Shown here: piece after piece, positions 45,812 through 54,635 of the stretch
Numbering within the stretch: position 1 is the stretch's first letter
Layout: each line of letters begins with the position of its first letter
From: an uncultured Oscillospiraceae bacterium
Lineage (GTDB): Bacteria > Bacillota > Clostridia > Oscillospirales > Oscillospiraceae
Direction of reading: 5' to 3'
Assembly: GCA_934597345.1 (NCBI GenBank)
Contig: CAKTRJ010000006.1
Coordinates: forward strand, 6,061 to 70,060
DNA: 64,000 nucleotides
Program-made: the position numbers and the translations under genes
Notes under the pieces: generated by a model
Database searches by the model: none
Told to the model about the DNA's origin: nothing
The model's input: the letters and a program-made list of their open reading frames with translations, nothing else

Positions 45812-46711
45812 TTACTCCTCGTTGAAGCCCTGGCTTCTGATAAAATTCACATTATCCCGCCAGTTCTCCTTCACCTTCACCCAGGTCTCCAGATATACCT
45901 TGGTGCCCATGAATTTTTCGATATCCTGCCGGGCCAGGGTGCTGATGCGCTTCATCATGTCGCCGTGCTTGCCGATGATGATGCCCTTGTGGCTGGCCTT
46001 CTCGCAGTAGATGGTCACGTCCAGATCAATGATGCCGTTGTCCCGCTCGGTGAACCGGGTCACCTCCACCGCCGTGCCGTGGGGGATCTCCTTGTCCAGG
46101 CATTGCAGCATCTTCTCCCGCAAAATCTCGGCGCACACCTGCGCGTCGGGCTGATCGGTGGTCATGCCGTCGGGGAACAGCTGCGGACCCTCCTGCGCGT
46201 AGTTCTGCAATTGCGCCAGCAGCTCGTCCAGTCCGTCGCCGGTGCGGGCGGAGATGGGGATAATGGCGTCAAAGCCGCTGTATACCTCGTTGTAGGCGGC
46301 GATCACCGCCAGCAGGTCGTCCTTCTTCTCCACGGTGTCCACCTTGTTGATGCACAGCACCACCGGCAGCTTCTCCTCCTGGATACGCCGCAGCAGGATG
46401 CGCTCCGGCTCGCCTACATGGGCGATAGGCTCCACCAGCAGCAGCGCGCACTCCACGGCGCTGAGACTTTCCCGCACCACCTTTACCATATAGTCGCCCA
46501 GACGGCTGCGGGGCTTGTGCAGGCCCGGCGTATCCAGCAGCACGAACTGGGTGTCGCCCCGGTTCACCACGCCGTAGATACGGTTGCGTGTGGTCTGGGG
46601 CTTCTTGGATACGATGGCGATCTTCTCGCCCACCAGGGCGTTGGTCAGGCTGGACTTGCCCACATTGGGCCGTCCGCACACGGTGATCATCGCGGTTTTG
46701 GTAATGTTCAT
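45812..46711 (-). CDS. era: GTPase Era
   Basis: A 299-aa GTPase for 16S rRNA maturation. G1 GRPNVGKSSLTNALVG, G3 DTPGLHKPRS, G4 NKVD, and a C-terminal KH domain (GKHGDMMKRISTLARQDIEK) that binds the 3' end of 16S rRNA. Full length. Family A copy A6 separates it from ybeY upstream. Confidence 0.97.
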   Translation of the reverse strand: MNITKTAMITVCGRPNVGKSSLTNALVGEKIAIVSKKPQTTRNRIYGVVNRGDTQFVLLDTPGLHKPRSRLGDYMVKVVRESLSAVECALLLVEPIAHVGEPERILLRRIQEEKLPVVLCINKVDTVEKKDDLLAVIAAYNEVYSGFDAIIPISARTGDGLDELLAQLQNYAQEGPQLFPDGMTTDQPDAQVCAEILREKMLQCLDKEIPHGTAVEVTRFTERDNGIIDLDVTIYCEKASHKGIIIGKHGDMMKRISTLARQDIEKFMGTKVYLETWVKVKENWRDNVNFIRSQGFNEE

Positions 46712-46780
46712 TCAGGTGATCCTCAACTTTCTTTTGTTTGAGCAATGTGTATTTGATGGGAGTTTAGAGGTAGGGCGGTT

Positions 46781-46883
46781 CAAAGCCTCCCCTGTGTAAG
46801 GGGAGGTGGCGCGAAGCGCCGGAGGGGTTGTCAATCCCCCAGTCACCTTCGGTGACAGCCCCCTTTACACAAGGGGGCCTTTG
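46781..46883. repeat. Family A palindromic repeat, compact full copy (A6)
   Basis: The shortest complete copy: CAAAGCCTCCCCTGTGTAAG, hairpin GGCGCGAAGCGCC, GGAGGGGTTGTCAATCCCCC, hairpin GTCACCTTCGGTGAC and CCCCCTTTACACAAGGGGGC. It defines the minimal unit of about 103 bp. Confidence 0.88.
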
Positions 46884-46912
46884 TTTTGCGTCGCTCGGAA
46901 GCGCGAAACACT

Positions 46913-47404
46913 CTACCTCTCCAGCCCCAATTCCGCCATAATAATCTCTTCCCGCTCCCGCATCCGGGCCTTCATGGGGCCTTCGTCCAGATGGTCATAG
47001 CCCAGCAGATGCAGCACCGAGTGCACCACCAGGTACGCCAGCTCCCGGCGGTTGGAGTGGCCGTACTCCCTGGCCTGGGCCTGTACCCGCTCCATGGACA
47101 ACACCATATCGCCCAGGGGCACCAGTCCCGTGCCGGGGTCGGCGTCCTCCTGACCGGGCAGCTCACCGGGGGTCAGCTCGAACTCCGGAAAGCTCAGCAC
47201 GTCGGTGGGCCGGTCCACCTGCCGCATGTCCCGGTTGATCTGATGGATGCCCGCGTCGCTGGTCACCAGCACGTCCACCTCGCAGGGGAAGTCCACCCCC
47301 TGCATAGCCAGCGCCGTGCGGATCACACGGCGGATCAGCGCCTTTTTCTCGTCGCTTACCCCCGGCACATCGGCGGTGACGGGGATGTAATGCCGCTTCG
47401 CCAT
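46913..47404 (-). CDS. ybeY: Endoribonuclease YbeY
   Basis: A 163-aa zinc-dependent RNase for rRNA processing. The metal motif HSVLHLLGYDH (three histidines) and VDRPTDVLSFPEFE identify it. The start overlaps the phoH stop by 1 nt. Conserved neighbour of phoH and era in Firmicutes. Confidence 0.96.
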   Translation of the reverse strand: MAKRHYIPVTADVPGVSDEKKALIRRVIRTALAMQGVDFPCEVDVLVTSDAGIHQINRDMRQVDRPTDVLSFPEFELTPGELPGQEDADPGTGLVPLGDMVLSMERVQAQAREYGHSNRRELAYLVVHSVLHLLGYDHLDEGPMKARMREREEIIMAELGLER

Positions 47405-48363
47405 TATTTCTTCCTCCTGTCCTCATACCGGGCGTAGGCCTCAATGATCCGCTGCACCATGACGTGGCGCACCACGTCCTCCTGGGTCAGCTGGCAGATG
47501 CCCACGCCTTCCACGTCCCGCAGCACCTTCATGGCCTCCTTCAGGCCGCTGACCTTGTCGTTGGGCAGGTCGATCTGGGTGATGTCGCCGGTGATGACCA
47601 CCTTGGAGCCGAAGCCCATACGGGTCAGGAACATCTTCATCTGCTCCCGGCTGGTGTTCTGTGCCTCGTCCAGAATGATGAAGCTGTCGTCCAGCGTCCG
47701 GCCCCGCATGTAGGCCAGGGGCGCCACCTCGATGTTGCCCCGCTCCAGATACTTCTGGTACGTCTCCGCGCCCAGCATGTCGAACAGCGCGTCGTACAGC
47801 GGCCGCAGATAGGGGTCTACCTTGGATTGCAGGTCGCCGGGCAGGAAACCCAGCCGCTCGCCCGCCTCCACGGCGGGCCGGGTCAGCACGATGCGGTTCA
47901 CCTGCTTGTCCCGGAAGGCGGCCACCGCCGCCGCCACCGCCAGATAGGTCTTGCCGGTACCGGCGGGACCCACGCCGATGGTAACGGTGTTGTGCAGCAC
48001 CGAGTCCACATACTGCTTCTGGCCGATGGTCTTGGGCTTCACGGGCCGTCCCTTGCTGGTAATGCAGATCACGTCCTGGGTCAGCTCGCTGATGCGCTCC
48101 GACTGGCCGCTGCGGCACAGTCCGATGACATAGCGGACGTGCTGCTGGTTGATGGCCTCGCCCTTGGCGCTGAGGGTCAGCAGGGCCTGCACGGCCTTTT
48201 CCGCCAGCATGACGTTCTCCGGCTCGCCGGAGATGACGATCTCGCCGCCCCGGTTCACCACCTGCACCTGAAATTCGGTTTCCAGCAGGCGGATATTTTC
48301 ATCGAAGGAGCCGAAGAGATTGATGGCCTCCTCCATGCGCTCAATGCCGATTCGTTGTTCCAT
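47404..48363 (-). CDS. phoH: PhoH family ATPase
   Basis: A 319-aa protein. KH-like N-terminal region, then P-loop GPAGTGKTYLAVAAAVAAF and Walker B FIILDEAQNTSREQMKMFLT. PhoH is thought to work with YbeY in RNA metabolism. ATG 48363 is the family start; the frame upstream is repeat sequence. A 611-bp gap to yqfD holds family C and B elements. Confidence 0.95.
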   Translation of the reverse strand: MEQRIGIERMEEAINLFGSFDENIRLLETEFQVQVVNRGGEIVISGEPENVMLAEKAVQALLTLSAKGEAINQQHVRYVIGLCRSGQSERISELTQDVICITSKGRPVKPKTIGQKQYVDSVLHNTVTIGVGPAGTGKTYLAVAAAVAAFRDKQVNRIVLTRPAVEAGERLGFLPGDLQSKVDPYLRPLYDALFDMLGAETYQKYLERGNIEVAPLAYMRGRTLDDSFIILDEAQNTSREQMKMFLTRMGFGSKVVITGDITQIDLPNDKVSGLKEAMKVLRDVEGVGICQLTQEDVVRHVMVQRIIEAYARYEDRRKK

Positions 48364-48408
48364 ATGATAGCCTTCTTTCTGAAAGGGAAATTGTGGTTGG
48401 GAGTGTTT

Positions 48409-48940
48409 CGCGCCCCGGCGCGACCTACTTTTGTCTACAGTGACAAAAGTAGGCAAAAGCACCGGAAGGAACCTCCGGTTCCTTCACCTCCCGGCGCGCT
48501 ATATTCTGTGCGAACTTGTGATTGCGTACCACACGTTCACATAGGCTTTTCTTTTTTCGTATCGTCAAAAGAATCGTCTCTGCTTCTGCGCCGCTGCCGC
48601 TGACTGGTACGGAGAAAATCCTTTTGCATCCACCGTGCGGCGCGATGTGGGCATCGCGCCCTACGAAATTCTATCGGTGGTTGGCCGTAGGGCGGGGTGC
48701 CCTCACCCCGCCACCGTACAGCGCAGGATCTCCTACCGTTGCACCGCATGAGCGGCAGCGGCGCAAGATGGACAGACGATACGTCATACGCAGCGAAAAG
48801 AACCATGCCCCGCAAACGCGTGGTAAAAGGGTGCAAATTTGCAAAATGAACAGCGTGGGCGGATTCTTAAACCGCAGGTTTAAGCGGCCTTTTTGGACAC
48901 TTTTGGGGCCGGGGCCAAAAGTGTCTCGCGCCAGAGCGCG
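48409..48940. repeat. Family C composite inverted element with a central family B unit
   Basis: Two family C halves in opposite orientation. Outer hairpins CGCGCC-CC-GGCGCG (48409-48422) and CGCGC-CAGA-GCGCG (48927-48940); next CTACTTTTGTC...GACAAAAGTAG on the left and GACACTTTTGG...CCAAAAGTGTC on the right; inner ends with GCGCCGCTGCCGCT and its complement. In the centre (48638-48718) is family B copy B4 (GGCGCGATGTGGGCATCGCG, CCCTACGAAATTCTATCGGT). It fills most of the 48364-48974 gap; no gene is visible there. Confidence 0.72.
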
Positions 48941-48974
48941 AAATATTCCGTCCCGCGCCCGCAGGCGCGCCCCG

Positions 48975-50162
48975 TCACTCGACCTCCACCTCCACGCTGA
49001 CGCCGATCTGCTCAGCGCACTCCGCCGTCAGCGTCACCAGCAGCACGTCGCCCTGCCGCGCGGCGGAAAACCGGGTGGACGTTACCGTGCCGCCCTCCGT
49101 CAGCATCGCGTCCAGCTGCCGCAGCAGCTGTTTCTGGCCCTCCAGCTTTGCCTGCTCCTCGGTGCGCTGTACTGCCTGCGTGTCCCACCGTGTGGTTTTC
49201 TCCACTGCCAGCGTCACCGGCAGCCGCAGGCCGAAGGGCAGCGTCAATGGATAATACGTCACTATTTTATCACAACCTGCCCCCAACATGCTACCCTTTC
49301 CGTATAATTTTATCCGCTGTTTTCCCACATCCAGCGCCAGACGCACGCCGGTTTTCCCGTCGCCCGCCTTTTCCTCCGCCGTCAGCGGCACCGCCGCCGT
49401 CAGCTCATACCATGTCCGGGCGTATACCCGGCCCCGTCCCGGCATAAACCGCACCCCGGCGGAGGGAGAGTCCGCCACGCCGGAAATGAGAAGCTGTCCC
49501 TCCGTTACCGTGGACCCGGCCATCACCTGCGCTTGCCCGTCCAGCGTCTCCACACGGGTCACAAGGCCGCCCCGGCGGGCCACCACGTTGGCGGGCGTGG
49601 TCTTGTCAGCGATCTCCGGCGGCCGCTTCCGCTCCACCACCTGCACATGGGCGGTGCAGCCCTTCACGTTCACCGCCAGCCATGAGATGTCGTCCAGCTC
49701 CAGCAGCACATGGTTCCGCAGCTCCTCCTGATCGAAGCCCAGCGCCCGTGTGCCGATGGTCACGCCGTTGTGCTCCAGCGCCCGCAGGATCTGCTCCGTG
49801 GGCACGGTGTCGTTGCCCGTCACCTGAAAGTCCCAGATGAACAGCGTGCCGCACCCGTACAGCGCCAGCACCAGCGCCGCCGCCGCCAGCAGCACATACC
49901 GCCGCCGCATCCGCCGCGCCGCCAGCGGCGCGCCCTGCTCCCGCAGCCGCCGCAGCGCAGCGCCGCACTCCGCCGCCACCATCTCCAATTGGGCTGCGCC
50001 CTCCCGCGTGGTGCGCAGGGTGAAGCGCTCCGCCGTCTCCCACCGCACATCCCAGAAGGGGATCTCATGGGCGGCGCACAGGTTCAGCACCCGCTCCGGC
50101 GCGGGGCTCTCGCACTGAAACTGCACCGTGCCCCGCAGATAGTTCCATACCTTTGCGTACAT
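48975..50162 (-). CDS. yqfD: Sporulation protein YqfD
   Basis: A 395-aa protein. One membrane helix at about 86-108 (RRRYVLLAAAALVLALYGCG), then a large outer domain (FQVTGNDTVPTEQILRALEH, LDDISWLAVNVKGCTAHVQV) of the YqfD family, which is needed for sporulation in Bacillus under SigE. It follows yqfC by 2 bp. The stop is 35 bp from the family C element. Confidence 0.92.
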   Translation of the reverse strand: MYAKVWNYLRGTVQFQCESPAPERVLNLCAAHEIPFWDVRWETAERFTLRTTREGAAQLEMVAAECGAALRRLREQGAPLAARRMRRRYVLLAAAALVLALYGCGTLFIWDFQVTGNDTVPTEQILRALEHNGVTIGTRALGFDQEELRNHVLLELDDISWLAVNVKGCTAHVQVVERKRPPEIADKTTPANVVARRGGLVTRVETLDGQAQVMAGSTVTEGQLLISGVADSPSAGVRFMPGRGRVYARTWYELTAAVPLTAEEKAGDGKTGVRLALDVGKQRIKLYGKGSMLGAGCDKIVTYYPLTLPFGLRLPVTLAVEKTTRWDTQAVQRTEEQAKLEGQKQLLRQLDAMLTEGGTVTSTRFSAARQGDVLLVTLTAECAEQIGVSVEVEVE

Positions 50163-50164
50163 AG

Positions 50165-50455
50165 CTACTCCACAAATTCGATATTTTCAATGATCCCGTC
50201 GATCCGCAGCTCCTGGTCGGTCATGGCCTGCAATTGCAGGTTCCGCCCCAGAATACGCACCACCACCGAGCCGCCGTTGATGTCCACCCGCTCCGTGGAA
50301 TAGCCCAGCACGCCCCGGTGGCGATCCATATAGAAGCAGCGGTTGCCGGACAGCTCCATCCGGGGAATGTCCGGGGCCAGCACCGGCGGCAGATCCAGCC
50401 GGTCGGCGGCCTCCAGACCCTTTTCCATCAGCCGTCTGCGTATTTTTTCGCCCAT
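50165..50455 (-). CDS. yqfC: Sporulation protein YqfC (YabP family)
   Basis: A 96-aa protein. Pattern LPPVLAPDIPRMELSGNRCF and LGYSTERVDINGGSVVVRIL matches the YabP/YqfC family. Start ATG 50455 has a G-rich ribosome-binding site; longer frames upstream are antisense to the ylbJ-like gene. First gene of the yqfC-yqfD-phoH-ybeY-era-yqzL-recO block. Confidence 0.93.
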   Translation of the reverse strand: MGEKIRRRLMEKGLEAADRLDLPPVLAPDIPRMELSGNRCFYMDRHRGVLGYSTERVDINGGSVVVRILGRNLQLQAMTDQELRIDGIIENIEFVE

Positions 50456-50556
50456 TGTCCTCCCCTCCCGTGGAAGGTTATGCGCCGTGCCGGAGAAACT
50501 TGCCTGTCCGGCATGCGCCGCGCCGGACGCGCATAGGCTTTTCCGAGGTGAGGCAT

Positions 50557-51519
50557 ATGCGGGAATGGGGAAGAAAGGCGGCACTGGCCGCCGCGCTGCT
50601 GGTGTGCATGGCGGTGCTGCTGTGGCAGAACGAAACGGCCTCCGCCGCCGTGCGGCAGGGCCTTGCGCTGTGCGCCCGGTCAGTGATCCCGTCATTGTTC
50701 CCATTTTTCGTGGTGGTGTCCTTTGCCGTTGGCTGCGGCTTTTTCACGGTGCTGCGGCGGCTGGGGCTTCCCGTGGGGGCGGCGGTATTTCTAATGGGTA
50801 TCGTGGGCGGCTATCCCGTGGGCGCCCGGACAGTGGGCGAGCTGTACCGCGGCGGCGGTCTTGCCAGAGAGCGGGCGGAAACGCTGTTGACCTTCTGCAA
50901 CAACGCCGGGCCGTCCTTTATTTTTGCCATCGCCGGGGTGGGGGTGTTCGGCAGTCAGAAGACCGGTCTTGCCCTGTATGTCATCCATATTCTCTCGGCG
51001 CTGGCGGCGGGCGGATTGCTGGGCGGACTGCGCTCTGTCCGAAGCGCATCAAAACCCAACCGTTTTGACATGAAACACGGCAGTAATGACATGAAAACGG
51101 CCCGCTGTGACATGAAATCGGCCGGTAATTGCACGAAAACCGTCGGTAACGGCGCGAAATTGCCCGCTCTTTTCGTCTCCTGCGTGGGCAGCGCGGCGGC
51201 GGCCATGGTGAACATCTGCGCCTTCGTCATCTTCTTTCTGGTGGTGATGGCGCTGGTGCGGCAGGCATGGCCCGCTGCGCCGCCGCTGGCGCTGGGTCTG
51301 CTGGAGCTGACTGGCGGCGTTACATCGCTGGAGGCGTCCCCCGCCGGCTTCTGCATGGCGGCGGCGCTGCTGGGCTGGGGCGGCGTGTCCGTCCACTGCC
51401 AGACGGCGGCGGTGCTGGAGGACACGGGGATTTCCCTGCGGCGGTATCTGCTGGCAAAGGCGCTTCAGGCGGTGGTTTCCGCCCTTTTCGCGCTGGGGGT
51501 GTGCCGCTTTTTCTTCTAA
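50557..51519 (+). CDS. YlbJ-like sporulation integral membrane protein
   Basis: A 320-aa protein with about eight membrane helices and the nucleoside-recognition (Gate) motifs SVIPSLFPFFVVVSF, GGYPVGARTVGELYR and TLLTFCNNAGPSFIFAIAG. This is the YlbJ/SpmA-like group seen in spore formers. A hydrophilic loop at about 171-198 is made of four 7-residue repeats. GAGGTGAGG precedes ATG 50557. It is divergent from yqfC, another sporulation gene. Confidence 0.85.
   Translation: MREWGRKAALAAALLVCMAVLLWQNETASAAVRQGLALCARSVIPSLFPFFVVVSFAVGCGFFTVLRRLGLPVGAAVFLMGIVGGYPVGARTVGELYRGGGLARERAETLLTFCNNAGPSFIFAIAGVGVFGSQKTGLALYVIHILSALAAGGLLGGLRSVRSASKPNRFDMKHGSNDMKTARCDMKSAGNCTKTVGNGAKLPALFVSCVGSAAAAMVNICAFVIFFLVVMALVRQAWPAAPPLALGLLELTGGVTSLEASPAGFCMAAALLGWGGVSVHCQTAAVLEDTGISLRRYLLAKALQAVVSALFALGVCRFFF
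51067..51150 (+). repeat. Four tandem 21-bp repeats inside the ylbJ-like gene
   Basis: The units encode DMKHGSN, DMKTARC, DMKSAGN and CTKTVGN. Each starts GACATGAAA except the last (TGCACGAAA). In-frame expansion in a loop between membrane helices. Confidence 0.75.
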
Positions 51520-51544
51520 CGGTGGTTTTTAGCGGAAAAAAGAC

Positions 51545-51573
51545 GTGCAAAACGGCGGGCAAGGCGCTATAAT
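51545..51573 (+). promoter_or_regulatory. Candidate promoter of proBA
   Basis: GTGCAA (51545-51550), 17-bp spacer, perfect TATAAT (51568-51573); 37 bp before the proB start. Confidence 0.6.
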
Positions 51574-51609
51574 AGGGAGCAAATATCAACATCCCGAAGG
51601 AGGGATATT

Positions 51610-52395
51610 ATGCGCATTACCGTAAAAGTCGGCACGTCCACCCTGGCCCACGCCACGGGACGGCTGAATATCCAGCGGATGGAAAAGCTGTGCAAGGTGC
51701 TCAGCGACCTGAAAAACGCGGGGCACGAGATCATTCTGGTGTCCTCCGGGGCCATCGGTATGGGCGTGGGCAAGCTGAACCTGCCGGGGCGGCCCAAGGA
51801 TATGCCCACCAAGCAGGCCGCCGCCGCCGTGGGCCAGTGCGAGCTGATGTATACCTACGACAAGCAGTTCAACGAGTACAGCCACACGGTGGCACAGGTG
51901 CTGCTGACCGGCGAGGACGTGAAGAACGAGCACCGCAGCCGCAACATGCGCAACACCATTTTCCGGCTGCTGGAGCTGGGCGCGCTGCCCATCATCAACG
52001 AGAACGACGCCGTGGCCACCGACGAGATCGGCGTGGAGAACACCATCGGCGAGAACGACACCCTGTCCGCCATTGTGGCGGCGGCAGTGGGGGCCGACCT
52101 GCTGATCCTGCTGAGCGATATCGACGGCCTGTACGACAGCGATCCCCATAAGAATCCGGAAGCGAAGCTCATCAGCACCGTAAGCGCCATCGACGACAGT
52201 ATTCTGGCGCTGGGCGGCGGCAGCGGCAGTGCCCTCGGCACCGGCGGCATGGCCACCAAGCTCCACGCCGCCCAGGTGGCCACGGCGGCAGGCTGCGAAA
52301 TGGTCATCGCCAACGGCCAGCGGCCGGAACTTCTCTATGACATCGCGGCGGGCAAGCCCGTGGGCACCCGCTTTCTGGCAAAGGAGGGCAAGTGA
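51610..52395 (+). CDS. proB: Glutamate 5-kinase
   Basis: A 261-aa amino-acid kinase: VKVGTSTLAHATGRLN, LVSSGAIGMGVGKLNLPGRP, PIINENDAVATDEI, LILLSDIDGLYDSDPHKNP and GTGGMATKLHAAQVA. First step of proline synthesis. It lacks the C-terminal PUA domain found in E. coli ProB (367 aa); short forms are known in some bacteria. proA begins directly at the next base after its stop. Confidence 0.95.
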   Translation: MRITVKVGTSTLAHATGRLNIQRMEKLCKVLSDLKNAGHEIILVSSGAIGMGVGKLNLPGRPKDMPTKQAAAAVGQCELMYTYDKQFNEYSHTVAQVLLTGEDVKNEHRSRNMRNTIFRLLELGALPIINENDAVATDEIGVENTIGENDTLSAIVAAAVGADLLILLSDIDGLYDSDPHKNPEAKLISTVSAIDDSILALGGGSGSALGTGGMATKLHAAQVATAAGCEMVIANGQRPELLYDIAAGKPVGTRFLAKEGK

Positions 52396-53652
52396 ATGAC
52401 CACCATTGACATTCTGAAAAAAACCAAGGCGGCGTGGAAAACCATCTGCAACGCCTCCAACGAGACGAAAAACGCCCTGCTGCTGGCCATGGCCGACAGT
52501 CTGGAGCGGGACTGCGCCGCCATTCTGGAGGCCAACCGGGCGGACATGGACGCGGCACGGGGCCGCATCTCCGACGTGATGCTGGACAGGCTGTATCTGG
52601 ATGAAAAGCGCGTGGCCGGAATGGCCGCCGGCATCCGGGACACCACGGCCCTGCCCGACCATACGGGTCGTATTCTCTCCGAGGTACACCGGCCCAACGG
52701 CATGACCATCTATAAAAAGCAGGTGCCGCTGGGGCTGGTGTCCATCATCTATGAGAGCCGCCCCAACGTCACCTCCGACGCGGCGGCGCTGGCCATCAAG
52801 AGCGGCAATGTGTGTATGCTGCGCTGCGGCAGGGAGGCCTACCGCTCCGCCCACGCCATCGTGAAGGCGCTGAAGGCGGGCATCACGGCGGCGGGCGGCG
52901 ATCCGGACATTCTCAACATCACCGAGGACATCAGCCATCAGAGCGCCGCCGACATCATGACCGCCAAGGGACTGGTGGATCTGCTGATCCCCCGCGGCGG
53001 CGCGGGCCTGATCCGCACCTGCGTGGCAAACGCCACCGTCCCCTGTATCGAGACCGGCACCGGCATCTGCCATGTGTATGTGGACGACAGCGCCGACATC
53101 CAGATGGCGGCGAACATCGTGGTGAACGCCAAGACCAGCCGTCCCTCCGTGTGCAACGCTGAGGAGGTGCTGCTGGTACACAGCGCCGTGGCGGAGAAGT
53201 TCCTGCCCATGCTGAAAAAGGCGCTGGTGGACGACCGCGCCGCGGCGGGACTGGTACCCGTAGAGCTGCGGCTGGACCAGCGGGCGGCCACCATCATCCC
53301 CGGCACCCCCGCCGGAGAGCGGGACTTTGACACGGAGTTTCTGGACTACATTCTGGCGGTGAAGATCGTGGACAGCGTGGACGAGGCCATCGCCCACATT
53401 CTGGCCCACTCCACCGGCCACAGCGAGTGCATCGTCACGGAGACGGCGGAGCATGCCCAGCGGTTCGTTGACGAGACCGACAGCGCGGCGGTGTATGTGA
53501 ACGTGTCTACCCGGTTCACCGACGGCGGCGAGTTCGGCCTTGGCTGCGAGATGGGCATCTCCACCCAGAAGCTTCACGCCCGGGGCCCCATGGGCCTGGA
53601 TGAACTGAGCACCTATAAGTACATCATCAAAGGAAACGGACAGATCCGATAA
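52396..53652 (+). CDS. proA: Gamma-glutamyl phosphate reductase
   Basis: A 418-aa aldehyde-dehydrogenase-fold enzyme that uses NADPH for the second step of proline synthesis. Motifs: [33 protein letters not shown] and the catalytic cysteine in [17 protein letters not shown]. No spacing to proB, so the two are made together. Followed by a strong terminator. Confidence 0.97.
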   Translation: MTTIDILKKTKAAWKTICNASNETKNALLLAMADSLERDCAAILEANRADMDAARGRISDVMLDRLYLDEKRVAGMAAGIRDTTALPDHTGRILSEVHRPNGMTIYKKQVPLGLVSIIYESRPNVTSDAAALAIKSGNVCMLRCGREAYRSAHAIVKALKAGITAAGGDPDILNITEDISHQSAADIMTAKGLVDLLIPRGGAGLIRTCVANATVPCIETGTGICHVYVDDSADIQMAANIVVNAKTSRPSVCNAEEVLLVHSAVAEKFLPMLKKALVDDRAAAGLVPVELRLDQRAATIIPGTPAGERDFDTEFLDYILAVKIVDSVDEAIAHILAHSTGHSECIVTETAEHAQRFVDETDSAAVYVNVSTRFTDGGEFGLGCEMGISTQKLHARGPMGLDELSTYKYIIKGNGQIR

Positions 53653-53698
53653 AAAAGCGGCACGCCGGTGCATTTACGCACCGGCGTGCCGTTTTTTT
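53651..53698. terminator. Convergent terminator after proA
   Basis: CGGCACGCCGGTGC-ATTTAC-GCACCGGCGTGCCG with an A-run before and seven T after. Confidence 0.9.
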
Positions 53699-54635
53699 AT
53701 TTCAGTGTGCGGCTGTTTTGCAGCACCATGGTGCTGTACAGAAACAGCACATCTTCGCTGCCGTCCAATGTCAGGAACCGGCCCAGCAGCTGGCTGGACA
53801 GATACCGGATATCCACCGCGTAGATGGTGCGGTAGCTCTCCACCAGCAGCGGGATCAGACTGCTGCCGAAGGAGTCCCGGAACACCACCAGCGTTTTATC
53901 GGTGGCCGACAGCGGGCTGTCGATCCGCAGCAGGGAGCGGCTGCCCTGTAAATAGAGATCGTAGGGCGTGTCCGTCTCCACGGCGGACAGATCGTACAGC
54001 GTCTCCTGCTGTTCCGTCTCATAGTCGTACACGGTGCAGGCGTCCAGCACATCACCGGTCAGATACCGCAGGGTATCCGCCGCCAGCGGCTCTCCCGCCT
54101 TCTCCGCGTAAGCGCCATAGAAGGGCTCGTCCACGGTATTCTCCTGAAAATCACCCGTCAACGGCATGCCCATGGCCTGCGCCAGCGTCTGCGCCGTGGA
54201 GATCAGGCACTCCTGCCGCCAATGGGGGTCGGTGCGGTAGTAATCCGTCAGGGAAAGCCCCGGCGCGATGTCCGCATACTGCACGAAGTCCAGCTGCGCC
54301 AGCAGTGCCTCCGCCGTCTCCTGCGCGGAGGCGGGGGTGTAGCCCTCCGGCGGCTCCGTAAAGCTGCCCTTGTCGGGGATCACCGACAGGTAGATGTGTC
54401 CGTCATTGCCGGTCAGATAGTCGTCATACAGCTGTTGGAGCTTCCGGGCGGCATAGTCCAGCGACTTCTGGTCAAATCCCGCCTCGGTGGACACGGAATA
54501 GCCCTCATACACATACACCTCAGGAAGCGCCGCCTGCGGCGGCGCTTCCCTTGCGGGTATCCATTTTGCCGCGCCCAGCACAAGGGCGCAGCTCAGCAGC
54601 ACAAAGGCCGCCCGTTTTACGATGGTGCTTCTCAC
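53697..54635 (-). CDS. DHHW-motif protein (AlgX/SGNH-like, exported)
   Basis: A 312-aa protein with an N-terminal signal or anchor (FVLLSCALVLGAAKWIPA). The family motif is here DYYRTDPHWRQE (DPHW in place of DHHW), and VVFRDSFGSSLIPLLVES carries the catalytic-type serine of SGNH/AlgX-like O-acetylation proteins. It overlaps the lipoprotein gene by 4 nt. In Clostridia such genes often accompany an MBOAT acyltransferase, which is absent here. Role in surface glycan modification is inferred. Confidence 0.8.
   Translation of the reverse strand: MRSTIVKRAAFVLLSCALVLGAAKWIPAREAPPQAALPEVYVYEGYSVSTEAGFDQKSLDYAARKLQQLYDDYLTGNDGHIYLSVIPDKGSFTEPPEGYTPASAQETAEALLAQLDFVQYADIAPGLSLTDYYRTDPHWRQECLISTAQTLAQAMGMPLTGDFQENTVDEPFYGAYAEKAGEPLAADTLRYLTGDVLDACTVYDYETEQQETLYDLSAVETDTPYDLYLQGSRSLLRIDSPLSATDKTLVVFRDSFGSSLIPLLVESYRTIYAVDIRYLSSQLLGRFLTLDGSEDVLFLYSTMVLQNSRTLK

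Noticed and set aside
46781..46883. Family A repeats as CRISPR or as tandem repeats.
   Set aside because: Copies are dispersed over the window with no regular spacing, and each unit is itself palindromic.
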